From the NCBI GenBank assembly GCA_022729575.1, contig DZAL01000013.1:1-54870 (forward strand): a stretch of 54,870 bases of DNA. Direction: 5' to 3'. The position numbers and the translations under genes were made by a program. The notes below the pieces were generated by a model, which did not search any database, had not been told where the DNA came from, and was given only the letters and a program-made list of their open reading frames with translations. Each line of letters begins with the position of its first letter. Position 1 is the stretch's first letter. Source of the DNA: Thiomargarita sp. GTDB lineage: Bacteria; Pseudomonadota; Gammaproteobacteria; Beggiatoales; Beggiatoaceae. Below, piece after piece: positions 47,053-54,870 of this stretch.

Positions 47053-47970
47053 GTGTCATCACCTACCACGTTTCAAGACTTAATTTTAGCCCTGCAAGAG
47101 TATTGGGCTAAACAAGGTTGTGTGTTACAGCAACCTTACGATATGGAAGTCGGCGCGGGAACTTTTCATCCTGCAACTTTTTTACGCGCCATCGGGCCTG
47201 AGCCTTGGAGTGCGGCTTATGTGCAACCATCGCGGCGGCCAACTGATGGTCGCTATGGCGAAAATCCCAATCGCTTACAACATTACTATCAATACCAAGT
47301 GGTGATTAAGCCGTCTCCTCTGAATATCCAAGACCTCTATTTGGGGTCCTTGAAAATGTTAGGGATTGACCCCCTAGTCCATGATATTCGCTTTGTCGAG
47401 GATAATTGGGAATCACCCACTTTGGGGGCCTGGGGACTGGGTTGGGAAATTTGGTTAAATGGGATGGAAGTGACCCAATTTACCTATTTTCAACAAGTCG
47501 GTGGCTTGGAATGTAAACCGGTCACCGGTGAAATTACTTACGGTTTAGAACGCATTGCGATGTATTTGCAAGGTGTGGAGAGCGTGTTTGATTTGGTGTG
47601 GACTGATGGGCCACTGGGTCGTATTACTTATGGTGATGTGTTCCATCAAAATGAAGTGGAAATGTCAACTTATAATTTTGAACACGCGCCAGTGCCAGAT
47701 TTGTTCCAATTATTTAACCTGTACGAACGAGAAAGTAAATCGTTAATTGAAACAGGTTTACCGTTACCGGCTTATGAGATGATGTTAAAAACTTCTCATA
47801 CTTTTAATTTGCTCGATGCGCGTCATGCGATTTCGGTTACTGAGCGACAAGGCTATATTTTACGGGTGCGCACCTTAGCCCGTGCCGTTGCTCAAGCCTA
47901 TTATGACCGTCGTCAAGCGTTGAATTTCCCTATGTGTTCTCTAACTGCCAAAATTGCCAAGGAGGCTTAA
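47053..47970 (+). CDS. glyQ: Glycyl-tRNA synthetase alpha subunit
   Basis: 305 residues, starting with GTG at 47053 (AGGAGAACAAC upstream). Class II aminoacyl-tRNA synthetase subunit carrying the glycine-activation site of the alpha2-beta2 enzyme. Canonical blocks: [106 protein letters not shown], and the C-terminal [13 protein letters not shown]. glyS starts 3 bp after its stop. Intact. Confidence 0.98.
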   Translation: MSSPTTFQDLILALQEYWAKQGCVLQQPYDMEVGAGTFHPATFLRAIGPEPWSAAYVQPSRRPTDGRYGENPNRLQHYYQYQVVIKPSPLNIQDLYLGSLKMLGIDPLVHDIRFVEDNWESPTLGAWGLGWEIWLNGMEVTQFTYFQQVGGLECKPVTGEITYGLERIAMYLQGVESVFDLVWTDGPLGRITYGDVFHQNEVEMSTYNFEHAPVPDLFQLFNLYERESKSLIETGLPLPAYEMMLKTSHTFNLLDARHAISVTERQGYILRVRTLARAVAQAYYDRRQALNFPMCSLTAKIAKEA

Positions 47971-47973
47971 TTT

Positions 47974-50055
47974 ATGACTGAAGCGACTACTCGTGATTTA
48001 TTGATTGAAATTGGTACCGAAGAGCTACCACCCAAATCGTTATTAGGTTTATCCGAAGCCTTCGCCGCGGCGATCGCTAAAGGATTGGAACAACGCCAGT
48101 TGGCTTATCACCGTATTACTCCTTATGCGACGCCACGACGATTGGCGGTGATAGTCTCCGCCGTGGCGACTCAGCAAGCCGACCGTGAAGTGGAACGACG
48201 TGGCCCAGCCTTTGCCGCGGCTTATGATAAAACTGGACAACCGACGAAAGCGGTCATGGGATTTGCGAAATCTTGTGGCGTCGACGTGGCGGCGTTGACC
48301 AAGGTGGAGACCGATAAAGGCACTTGGTTGGTGCATCGTAGTGTGCAAACCGGTCAAGCCACCACGACCTTGATTCCAACTTTGGTGGAGGAAGCCTTAG
48401 CCGCTTTACCGATTCCCAAACGAATGCGTTGGAGTAATTTACCGTTTGAATTTGTTCGCCCCGTACATTGGATAGTCTTGTTGTTAGGGAATGAGGTGAT
48501 TGAGGCTACCATCTTAGGTATTCGAAGTGGTCGAGAGACTCGTGGACATCGGTTCCATCAACCGGCACCTGTAGTCTTAAACCACCCGAATGATTATGTG
48601 AAGACCTTGACCGAGACGGGGTATGTCATTCCCGCGTTCGCCACTCGCCGCGACCAAATTCGACAAGGAGTGGCACAAGCGGCTAAAGATACTGGAGGTA
48701 TTGCGGTCATTGAGGAAGCGTTATTAGATGAAGTGACCAGTCTGGTCGAATGGCCAGTCCCCGTCGTGGGCAACTTTGAAGAGAAATTTTTGCAAGTGCC
48801 GGCGGAAGCGATTATCGCGACGATGAAAGGTAATCAAAAATGCTTCCCCGTGGTGGATGCGGCGGGTAAATTATTACCACGATTTATTGCGGTGAGTAAT
48901 TTGCAGAGTTTGCAACCAGAGGTGGTGCGCCAGGGAAATGAGCGAGTGATTCGTCCGCGCTTAAGTGATGCGGCATTTTTTTGGCACCAAGACCGTGCCA
49001 AAACTTTAGAGAGTCGGTTAGAGCAATTAAAAACGGTGATGTTTCAAAATAAATTAGGGAGTCTGTACGATAAGTCGAAACGAGTGGCGAAATTGTCGGG
49101 TCAGATGGCCAAATTGCTGGGCGGTGAGGAATTGCAAGGGGTTCGCGCCGCGCTGTTGTCTAAATGTGATTTGGTGACTAATATGGTCAGTGAGTTTCCC
49201 GAATTACAAGGAATTATGGGCGAATACTATGCTCGTCATGATGGTGAAATCGAAGGTGTGGCAGTGGCGGTGCGGGAACAATATTTGCCACGCTTTGCTG
49301 GTGATGTGTTACCAACTACCGTGTTAGGTCAAGCCTTGTCGATTGCGGATAAATTGGATACTTTAGTGGGCATTTTTGGGATTAATCAACCACCGACTGG
49401 TGATAAGGACCCGTTTGGTTTACGCCGCGCCGCTATCAGTGTGTTGCGAATGACCATTGAAAGCAAGTTGCCGCTGGACGTGCAGCAGTTATTAATTGAA
49501 GCACAAGCAGCTTATCCTCAAAACCTTATGCAGGCGGATACTAGCACTCAGGTGTTTGATTTCATGTTGGAACGTTTACGCAGTTATTATCAAGACCAAG
49601 GCGTGGGTTATGATGTGGTCGACGCGGTGTTAGCTTGTCGTCCGACTTCTCCTTTAGATGCCGACCATCGAATTCGTGGTATCGTCGCCTTCCGCGACCA
49701 ACCGGATTTTATCAGTTTAGCTAGTGCCAATAAACGCATTCACAATATTTTGAAGAAAACAGAGGAGAATTTTCCTGCCTCACCGGAGCCGGCTCATTTC
49801 AATGAAGCCGCCGAGAAACAGTTATATGACCAAGTGCAGACCGTGATGAGCCACACTGGTCCATTGGTCAAACAAGGAGATTATCATTCGACTTTACAAC
49901 ATTTAGCCACCTTACGTTCGACTATCGACAACTTTTTTGATACCGTGATGGTAATGGTGGAGGATGAAGCGGTGCGTAAAAATCGATTGGCATTTTTACA
50001 AACGGTACGGAGTTTATTTTTGCAGGTAGCGGATATTTCGCGGTTGCAGGTGTAG
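47974..50055 (+). CDS. glyS: Glycyl-tRNA synthetase beta subunit
   Basis: 693 residues (E. coli 689). Begins DLLIEIGTEELPPKSL, the family start, with AAGGAGG in the end of glyQ. Contains KRMRWSNLPFEFVRPVHWIV, the HD-like region (EFPELQGIMGEYYARHDGE, LSIADKLDTLVGIFGI, DPFGLRRAAISVLR), and the C-terminal anticodon-binding part (FFDTVMVMVEDEAVRKNRLA). The beta subunit binds tRNA-Gly. Forms an operon with glyQ. A GGAGTACAAATCTGAAGATT-TGTACTCC palindrome at 50073-50100 may terminate it. Confidence 0.98.
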   Translation: MTEATTRDLLIEIGTEELPPKSLLGLSEAFAAAIAKGLEQRQLAYHRITPYATPRRLAVIVSAVATQQADREVERRGPAFAAAYDKTGQPTKAVMGFAKSCGVDVAALTKVETDKGTWLVHRSVQTGQATTTLIPTLVEEALAALPIPKRMRWSNLPFEFVRPVHWIVLLLGNEVIEATILGIRSGRETRGHRFHQPAPVVLNHPNDYVKTLTETGYVIPAFATRRDQIRQGVAQAAKDTGGIAVIEEALLDEVTSLVEWPVPVVGNFEEKFLQVPAEAIIATMKGNQKCFPVVDAAGKLLPRFIAVSNLQSLQPEVVRQGNERVIRPRLSDAAFFWHQDRAKTLESRLEQLKTVMFQNKLGSLYDKSKRVAKLSGQMAKLLGGEELQGVRAALLSKCDLVTNMVSEFPELQGIMGEYYARHDGEIEGVAVAVREQYLPRFAGDVLPTTVLGQALSIADKLDTLVGIFGINQPPTGDKDPFGLRRAAISVLRMTIESKLPLDVQQLLIEAQAAYPQNLMQADTSTQVFDFMLERLRSYYQDQGVGYDVVDAVLACRPTSPLDADHRIRGIVAFRDQPDFISLASANKRIHNILKKTEENFPASPEPAHFNEAAEKQLYDQVQTVMSHTGPLVKQGDYHSTLQHLATLRSTIDNFFDTVMVMVEDEAVRKNRLAFLQTVRSLFLQVADISRLQV

Positions 50056-50458
50056 TGGTTTCATCAGGTCTGGAGTACAAATCTGAAGATTTGTACTCCA
50101 AAGTTAAGGGTGGACGCGGAGCGTCCTGGCAGCATTCCCACGCGGCGCGTGGGAACGAGGTGAATGGCATTGAGGCTTTAGCCGGTAACGGGCTAACCCG
50201 TTACTTTAAACTAGGTGCCAACCCTCACCGGCTAAAGCCTCAAGGCCATTAAGTTAAGCTAAAGTTACGGCGTTGGAGTCCAAAGCTTCAGCTTTGGCAA
50301 CGCCGTCTTACCTTAACCAATCTCGTCCAAATCTGAAGGTTTGGACTCCAACGTAACTTAACTTAATGGCATTGCGGCTAAAGCCTCTAGTCCAGCGTTT
50401 CCCTTTTCTTCTAAGGGACTATACCTTTACCACTGCCACTCTGCCAGAGTTGAAAAAT
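50056..50458. other. Repeat-rich region between convergent glyS and the hybrid kinase
   Basis: 50073-50100 palindrome (see glyS). About 50110-50160: GGACGCGGAGCGTCC and CATTCCCACGCG-GCGCGTGGGAACGAGG. 50175-50245: GAGGCTTTAGCCGGTAACGG / CACCGGCTAAAGCCTC. 50250-50375: TTAAGTTAAGCTAAAGTTAC, two GGAGTCCAAA(T/G)CTTC-type palindromes, then TAACTTAACTTAATGGCATT. No gene. Confidence 0.75.
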
Positions 50459-53400
50459 CTATTTCTCCAAAATCTCACAAATTTTCCCGATCTCAAATTG
50501 TTCTGCTAATTGGTGAATATAACGCGCAAAATTCGCTAGTGCTTCATCAACTTTGGCTAGTCCTTCGGTATAGTCCATGACACCCCCCACGTCTCCACTT
50601 CGGGCTAAATGAAGTAGGTCCGTCACTTGGGTCGAAGTGAGTTCCACCGGTGGTACTTCTATCGGTAAGATGCTTACTTCAGAAGAGGTAGAAACCGTTA
50701 TGGTTTGGTCATATCGCCAAGTCAAATTCAAGTCTATTCGTAAGCGTTCCAGAAATTCCTCAAACTTGACCGGTTTAGCAATGAAGTCCTGGCAGCCCAA
50801 ATCGAGAGTCTTTTGGCGGTCCGTCTCAAAAGCACTCGCGGACACGGCTATCAATACGGTGGTTTGACAATGGGGGATTTGTCTCACTTGTTGTATCACG
50901 GCAAAGCCATCCAGAACCGGCATCACTAAGTCAATTAAAATTAAATCGATGGACGGTATTTCCTGTGCTTTATTTAGACCGTCTTGACCATCAACTGCTT
51001 CTAGGGTGGTAAATCCCAAACTGGTCAACAATTTGACTAGAACGGAACGATTAACCAAATTGTCATCAATCACCAACACGGTACGGGGACGACCTTGATA
51101 ACCGATAATCTTAGGTAACTTGGAGTCGGCCCGCGGGTGCAACAGGTTGGGGACTTGAGACAATTTGAGTAATACCGAGAAGGTACTGCCTTGTCCCAAG
51201 GTGCTGGTCACGCGCAATTCGCCACCCATCATCTCGACTAATTTTTTTGTGATGGGTAAGCCTAATCCGGTCCCCTGTCCCCAGTATTTTTTATCTCCCA
51301 CTTGTTGGAACGGCAGGAAGATTTTGTCTAAATCGGCAGTGGCAATACCACACCCTTGGTCGATGACTTGAACACACAGTTCTCCTTCCGTAGAGGCCAC
51401 GCTTAAGGTGACTTCCCCCCGTTCGGTAAATTTAAACGCATTGCCCAATAAGTTAATTAGCACTTGGCGCAGTCTGGTTTCATCAACTTCGATGGCCATG
51501 GGCAATTCGGATAAGGTTTGATAAGAAAACCGAATGCCTTTTTGTGCCGCACGCATTTGGAACAAGTGTTCAACCTCCCGCAAAAATTCTGCCACGGGTA
51601 CGATGATTGGAAACAATTCGGTTTTACCGGCTTCTATTTTGGCCAGGTCTAAAATATCGTTAATCAGGGCCAGTAGATATTCGCCGCTTCTCTCAATGAT
51701 ATGAATACCTTCTCTTTGTTCTTCGGTAAGACTGTTGTCCCGACGGAGAATTTGCGCATACCCTAAAATACCATTTAAGGGAGTTCGCAATTCATGACTC
51801 ATTTTCGCTAAAAACGCGCTTTTGGCACGGTTGGCGACTTCGGCAGCGTCTTTGGCGTGTTGTAAATCCAGTTCCATTTGTTTGCGTTCAGTGAAGTCAC
51901 GCACAATGCCAAATAAGCCGATCTTCTCGCCGGCTGGGTTAAACACAGGACCCTTGGTGGCCAGTAAAGTCATCACTTCACCACTGGCAAAGGTGACGAC
52001 CTCTTCATAAGTTATGGCTGACTGGCCTTCAAGCACTTGACGGTCACTGGCTATGATGGTTTTCGCCTCGTTCGGGGAGAAGAGGAAATAGTCATCTTGG
52101 CCCAGCACTTCCGCCATACGTTTGCCAATGGCTTTCTCAGAAGCGGTATTAAATAACAGATACCGCCCCTGTAAATCCTTCATATAGATAAAATCCGGGG
52201 TGCTGTTGATGATAGAGTGCAACAAGAGGCGATTCGTTTCGAGGGCCTGTTCGGCCTGTTTATGTCGGCTAATGTCCAACACCATGGCGATAAAATATTC
52301 TAGCGGTCCTTGTTCATCGTGGACACCATTGACGGCGAAATGAACATAGACGAGATGCCCGTCTTTGTGAATATAGCGTTTTTCCATTTCATAAGAATCA
52401 ATTTCGCCACGTAAGACTTGGTTAAAATAGGCTTGGTCAATCACTAAATCATCAGGGTGAGTAATCTCGGCCCAGTCTAAGATTTGCATCTCTTCTTGGC
52501 TATAACCCACGATGTCGCAGAAACACTGGTTAATCTGAAGGGTCTTGTTCTTGAAATTGCTGGAAAGCATACCTACCAACGGCTGTTCGAAATAGCAGAG
52601 TAGTTCGTCACGGTTGCGACGCAGTGCCATTTCACTATTTTTCAGTGCCTCTTCGGTTTGTTTGAGGGCGGTTAAATCCGTATGGGTGCCGACCATACGA
52701 ACCGGTTTACTTTCGGTATTCCACACGGCAAACCCTCTGTCTAAAATCCAAACATAATGCCCCTCTTTATGTTGCACACGATGGATATTTTCATAAAATG
52801 GTCGCTTTTTTTCGAGGTAGGCCGTCACCTCTGACATGGTTTTCTCCAGGTCGGCTGGATGAACTCGTTTACTCCATTCGGTCAAATGATGGGGAATCTC
52901 GTGGTCCGCATAGCCTAACATCTCTTTCCAACGCGGTGAAAAATAGACTTCATGCGTGACGATATTCCAATCCCACAGTCCATCACTAGATCCACGCATA
53001 GCTAGGTCAAAGCGTTCTTCACTTTGCTGCAAGGCTTGTTCTATTCGTTGGCGTTCGGTTAAGTCCACGAACGCCACAAAGTTTAAACGATTAACTCTGG
53101 TTAGATGCACCTCAAATACTCGGACCGTGCCGTCTTTGCAATGAATATTTGCTTCCACTGGCTGAATCGGTTGGCCCGTGGCCTCAGCCTCAGTAAACCG
53201 GTGGTGCCATCGGTCAATAATGGCCTGGCGATAGTGTTTGTCGGGATAGGCTAAGGGCCACCAATCAGCGACTGAAGACATATCTTGGAGAGTATAACCA
53301 ATCAGTTGGAGAAAGCGTTGGTTAATGTAAATAAAGTGTTGTTCATCCCCTTCCGAGACCAGGAGTGCCAGTGGTGAATGATCGAGGACTTGACTCAAGC

Positions 53401-54550
53401 GTTCTTCACTCTGTTGCAAGGCTTGTTCGACTTGATGACGTTCCCGAATTTCGGTTTGTAACCGAGCGTTGGTTTGTTGTTCTACTATCAGCGACTGGGC
53501 GGTTTCCAAGGAACGAGTCATGCCAAATAGCAGAAAACTTACGAGGAGGCCGCCAAACAACACGACACGGGCGGTATAAGTTTGGGTAGCAACCTCAAAC
53601 TCAGGTAAGGTAGCAAACTGAATAGTCCAAGGATGCCCAGCGATGACTAGGGTATCGAGGCGAGTAAATTGTGGCGAGTAATTGAATGGGTCGTTTTTGG
53701 TATGATACGTTCTCGCCTTGTCATATATCAATTTATCTGGGGTAAGATGATTGATGTTATCAGCATCATAAATATGAAAATCAATTTGCAGGTCATGGTG
53801 TTCGCCAAAAATCCCGCGCATTAAATCATTCATGCGGAACGGGCTATACACATAGCCAACCAAAGTGGCCCGTTTTTCCGCCACCGTGTCGTGGGGTTGC
53901 CCGTTCCGATAAACTGGAATATAGAGGAGACAACCGGCTTGAACATCTGGGTCAATTTCTTGAACCAGGGTCACTTTGCCCGAGAGGGCGATTTCTCCCG
54001 TATCACGCGCCCGGGCCATCGCGGTGTGGCGCGTGGGTTCTGCAAACATATCGTAACCAATGGCTTGCTGATTACGTTTATCCAGGGGTTCTAAATAAAT
54101 AATCGACGTGTATTCTTCACGTTCTCCCGCAGGTCTGAGAGTATAGTTAGCAAAAAATCCCCCTTCGGCCCGAATTGCCGCCTGGTGATTCGCCAGGTCT
54201 TGGGGAAGGATACGTTTGCTAAAGCCGACACCTTGAATACCTGAATAATTTTTCTCCAGATGTAAATTCTGGACGTAATCGTGCCATTCGTAACGTTCTA
54301 CCGAAACGGAGGCGGCAAATAAACCGGCCCCCCCTTCTAACATCTGTTGATAGATAAACATGCGGTTAAGAATCGCATTTTTGATACGTTCAACGCGATA
54401 ATCAAACACTGTGCTTCGGATTTGCTGTTGACTGACTTGTTTGACGATAAACCAGCCCCACACAGTGGCAATGAGTGAAATCACTAACACTAACCAGGCG
54501 ATTGGAATACGGTGGAAAATATCGTGTAAAGACTTATTGAGTAGTTTCAT
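50459..54550 (-). CDS. CHASE-multi-PAS hybrid sensor histidine kinase
   Basis: 1363 residues. TM1 at ~17-38 (IAWLVLVISLIATVWGWFIV), periplasmic CHASE domain ~70-300 (GIQGVGFSKRIL, YTSIIYLEPLDKRNQQAIGY), TM2 at ~325-343 (VVLFGGLLVSFLLFGM). Four PAS/PAC units follow (~375-890), e.g. DWNIVTHEVYFSPRWKEMLG and PDFIYMKDLQGRYLLFN. HisKA has H919 ([18 protein letters not shown]), HATPase ~1020-1140 (GTGLGLPITKKL), REC has D1207 (LILIDLVMPVLDG). The last ~90 residues are helical, like a module often found at the end of Beggiatoa-type hybrid kinases. Probably senses a small ligand outside and redox or ligands inside. No partner regulator adjacent. Confidence 0.93.
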   Translation of the reverse strand: MKLLNKSLHDIFHRIPIAWLVLVISLIATVWGWFIVKQVSQQQIRSTVFDYRVERIKNAILNRMFIYQQMLEGGAGLFAASVSVERYEWHDYVQNLHLEKNYSGIQGVGFSKRILPQDLANHQAAIRAEGGFFANYTLRPAGEREEYTSIIYLEPLDKRNQQAIGYDMFAEPTRHTAMARARDTGEIALSGKVTLVQEIDPDVQAGCLLYIPVYRNGQPHDTVAEKRATLVGYVYSPFRMNDLMRGIFGEHHDLQIDFHIYDADNINHLTPDKLIYDKARTYHTKNDPFNYSPQFTRLDTLVIAGHPWTIQFATLPEFEVATQTYTARVVLFGGLLVSFLLFGMTRSLETAQSLIVEQQTNARLQTEIRERHQVEQALQQSEERLSQVLDHSPLALLVSEGDEQHFIYINQRFLQLIGYTLQDMSSVADWWPLAYPDKHYRQAIIDRWHHRFTEAEATGQPIQPVEANIHCKDGTVRVFEVHLTRVNRLNFVAFVDLTERQRIEQALQQSEERFDLAMRGSSDGLWDWNIVTHEVYFSPRWKEMLGYADHEIPHHLTEWSKRVHPADLEKTMSEVTAYLEKKRPFYENIHRVQHKEGHYVWILDRGFAVWNTESKPVRMVGTHTDLTALKQTEEALKNSEMALRRNRDELLCYFEQPLVGMLSSNFKNKTLQINQCFCDIVGYSQEEMQILDWAEITHPDDLVIDQAYFNQVLRGEIDSYEMEKRYIHKDGHLVYVHFAVNGVHDEQGPLEYFIAMVLDISRHKQAEQALETNRLLLHSIINSTPDFIYMKDLQGRYLLFNTASEKAIGKRMAEVLGQDDYFLFSPNEAKTIIASDRQVLEGQSAITYEEVVTFASGEVMTLLATKGPVFNPAGEKIGLFGIVRDFTERKQMELDLQHAKDAAEVANRAKSAFLAKMSHELRTPLNGILGYAQILRRDNSLTEEQREGIHIIERSGEYLLALINDILDLAKIEAGKTELFPIIVPVAEFLREVEHLFQMRAAQKGIRFSYQTLSELPMAIEVDETRLRQVLINLLGNAFKFTERGEVTLSVASTEGELCVQVIDQGCGIATADLDKIFLPFQQVGDKKYWGQGTGLGLPITKKLVEMMGGELRVTSTLGQGSTFSVLLKLSQVPNLLHPRADSKLPKIIGYQGRPRTVLVIDDNLVNRSVLVKLLTSLGFTTLEAVDGQDGLNKAQEIPSIDLILIDLVMPVLDGFAVIQQVRQIPHCQTTVLIAVSASAFETDRQKTLDLGCQDFIAKPVKFEEFLERLRIDLNLTWRYDQTITVSTSSEVSILPIEVPPVELTSTQVTDLLHLARSGDVGGVMDYTEGLAKVDEALANFARYIHQLAEQFEIGKICEILEK

Positions 54551-54870
54551 TGAAAGAGACCTTACAGATTAAGTAATAAATTGGTGCGTAACGGTGTCAA
54601 TAATAACTGGTTTTTGGTGATTTGGGAATAATCGTGGCAATAAAGTTTCTGCATACACCAGCAGATTCGCCTTTTACCCACATTGGCGGCGTCCACCTTA
54701 GTTTTTCCGGTAGTGATGCAATGTGGGTGGTGTTTTAGAGTCTGACCTTGTGTGCAACACCTATTTTAGTATATGAATTGGAGTAGAGGCTTTAGCTACA
54801 ATGCCATTAGGTTAAACCGGCCAAAGAAACCTTGAAGGTCTAAAACCAGACCTTCAAGGTTAAAACCTGA
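54551..54870. other. Repeat-bearing upstream region of the kinase, window end
   Basis: 54712-54727 TAGTGATGCAATGTGG as in 19148. 54728-54765 holds GGTGTTTTAGAGTCTGACCT and TGTGTGCAACACC, resembling a TIR-element end. 54800-54870 is the inverted left part of the CTTGAAGGTC/GACCTTCAAGG palindrome family (26337-26434). No gene seen. Confidence 0.6.

Noticed and set aside
1..54870. tRNA, rRNA or riboswitch genes
   Set aside because: I read the intergenic regions and found no cloverleaf-like or rRNA-like sequence; a covariance-model search would be needed to exclude small RNAs.

Overview
The window looks like chromosomal DNA from a repeat-rich gammaproteobacterium. The best guess is the large filamentous sulfur bacteria (Beggiatoaceae / Thiotrichales), because of moderate GC, two-subunit glycyl-tRNA synthetase (glyQ-glyS), AnmK, QmcA/NfeD, RlmH, multi-PAS hybrid kinases, many toxin-antitoxin genes, caspase/CHAT/STAND genes and a very high density of short palindromic repeats in almost every intergenic space. 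The assignment rests on gene style and is not a phylogenetic result.

Layout. 0-0.6 kb: the N-terminal part of a PAS sensor, running into a repeat at the window edge. 1.2-5.8 kb: a small HTH protein, a sigma-70-region-4-like protein, a membrane anti-sigma-like protein with an HxxxCxxC zinc motif, and an exported HExxH peptidase with helical repeats. Two of these transcription units share an 18-bp upstream motif. 6-9.4 kb: a large exported RCC1/LamG/InlB-type repeat protein. 10-12 kb: a REC-HisKA-HATPase-REC-REC protein. 12-16 kb: lipoprotein, TPR membrane protein and secreted protein. 16-20 kb: a HEPN protein with a winged-helix-like partner, a membrane gene split by a small mobile element, HicB, YoeB/YefM, and a DUF6883 / DUF4926-CHAT pair. 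20.7-28 kb: the conserved part (anmK, TtcA-family enzyme, qmcA-nfeD-rhodanese operon, MBL-fold protein, rlmH, type II thioesterase).

28.7-37.7 kb is an accessory block. It starts with an EACC1-like protein, a caspase fused to a degenerate SIR2-like domain, and an unknown partner. Then follow a HEPN-antitoxin-PIN operon whose PIN gene is broken, a FitAB/VapBC-like pair, a PD-(D/E)XK-like protein, two nearly identical tandem DUF4351-type genes, and an antitoxin with a MazF-like toxin cut by a MITE. 37.9-42.3 kb: an nSTAND-like ATPase with a membrane segment and about 16 near-identical HEAT repeats. 42.5-46.7 kb: a graveyard of duplicated, truncated and fused toxin-antitoxin genes, with a retropepsin-like/DUF5678-like pair and an UPF0175 antitoxin between the copies. 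47-50 kb: glyQ-glyS. 50.5-54.6 kb: a CHASE-multi-PAS hybrid histidine kinase.

The strongest unusual signals are: (1) the three-gene caspase/SIR2-like module, in which the SIR2 catalytic Asn and His positions read Glu and Arg; (2) a non-autonomous element with TA target duplication and TATAGTRAAATTCAT-type ends, proven by an empty paralogous site, which also cuts a MazF gene; (3) a related element whose removal restores the frame of a split membrane gene; (4) the sigma/anti-sigma/peptidase cluster with its shared upstream motif; (5) the STAND-HEAT gene with exact DNA repeats and a tail fragment of a lost paralogue 3.5 kb away.
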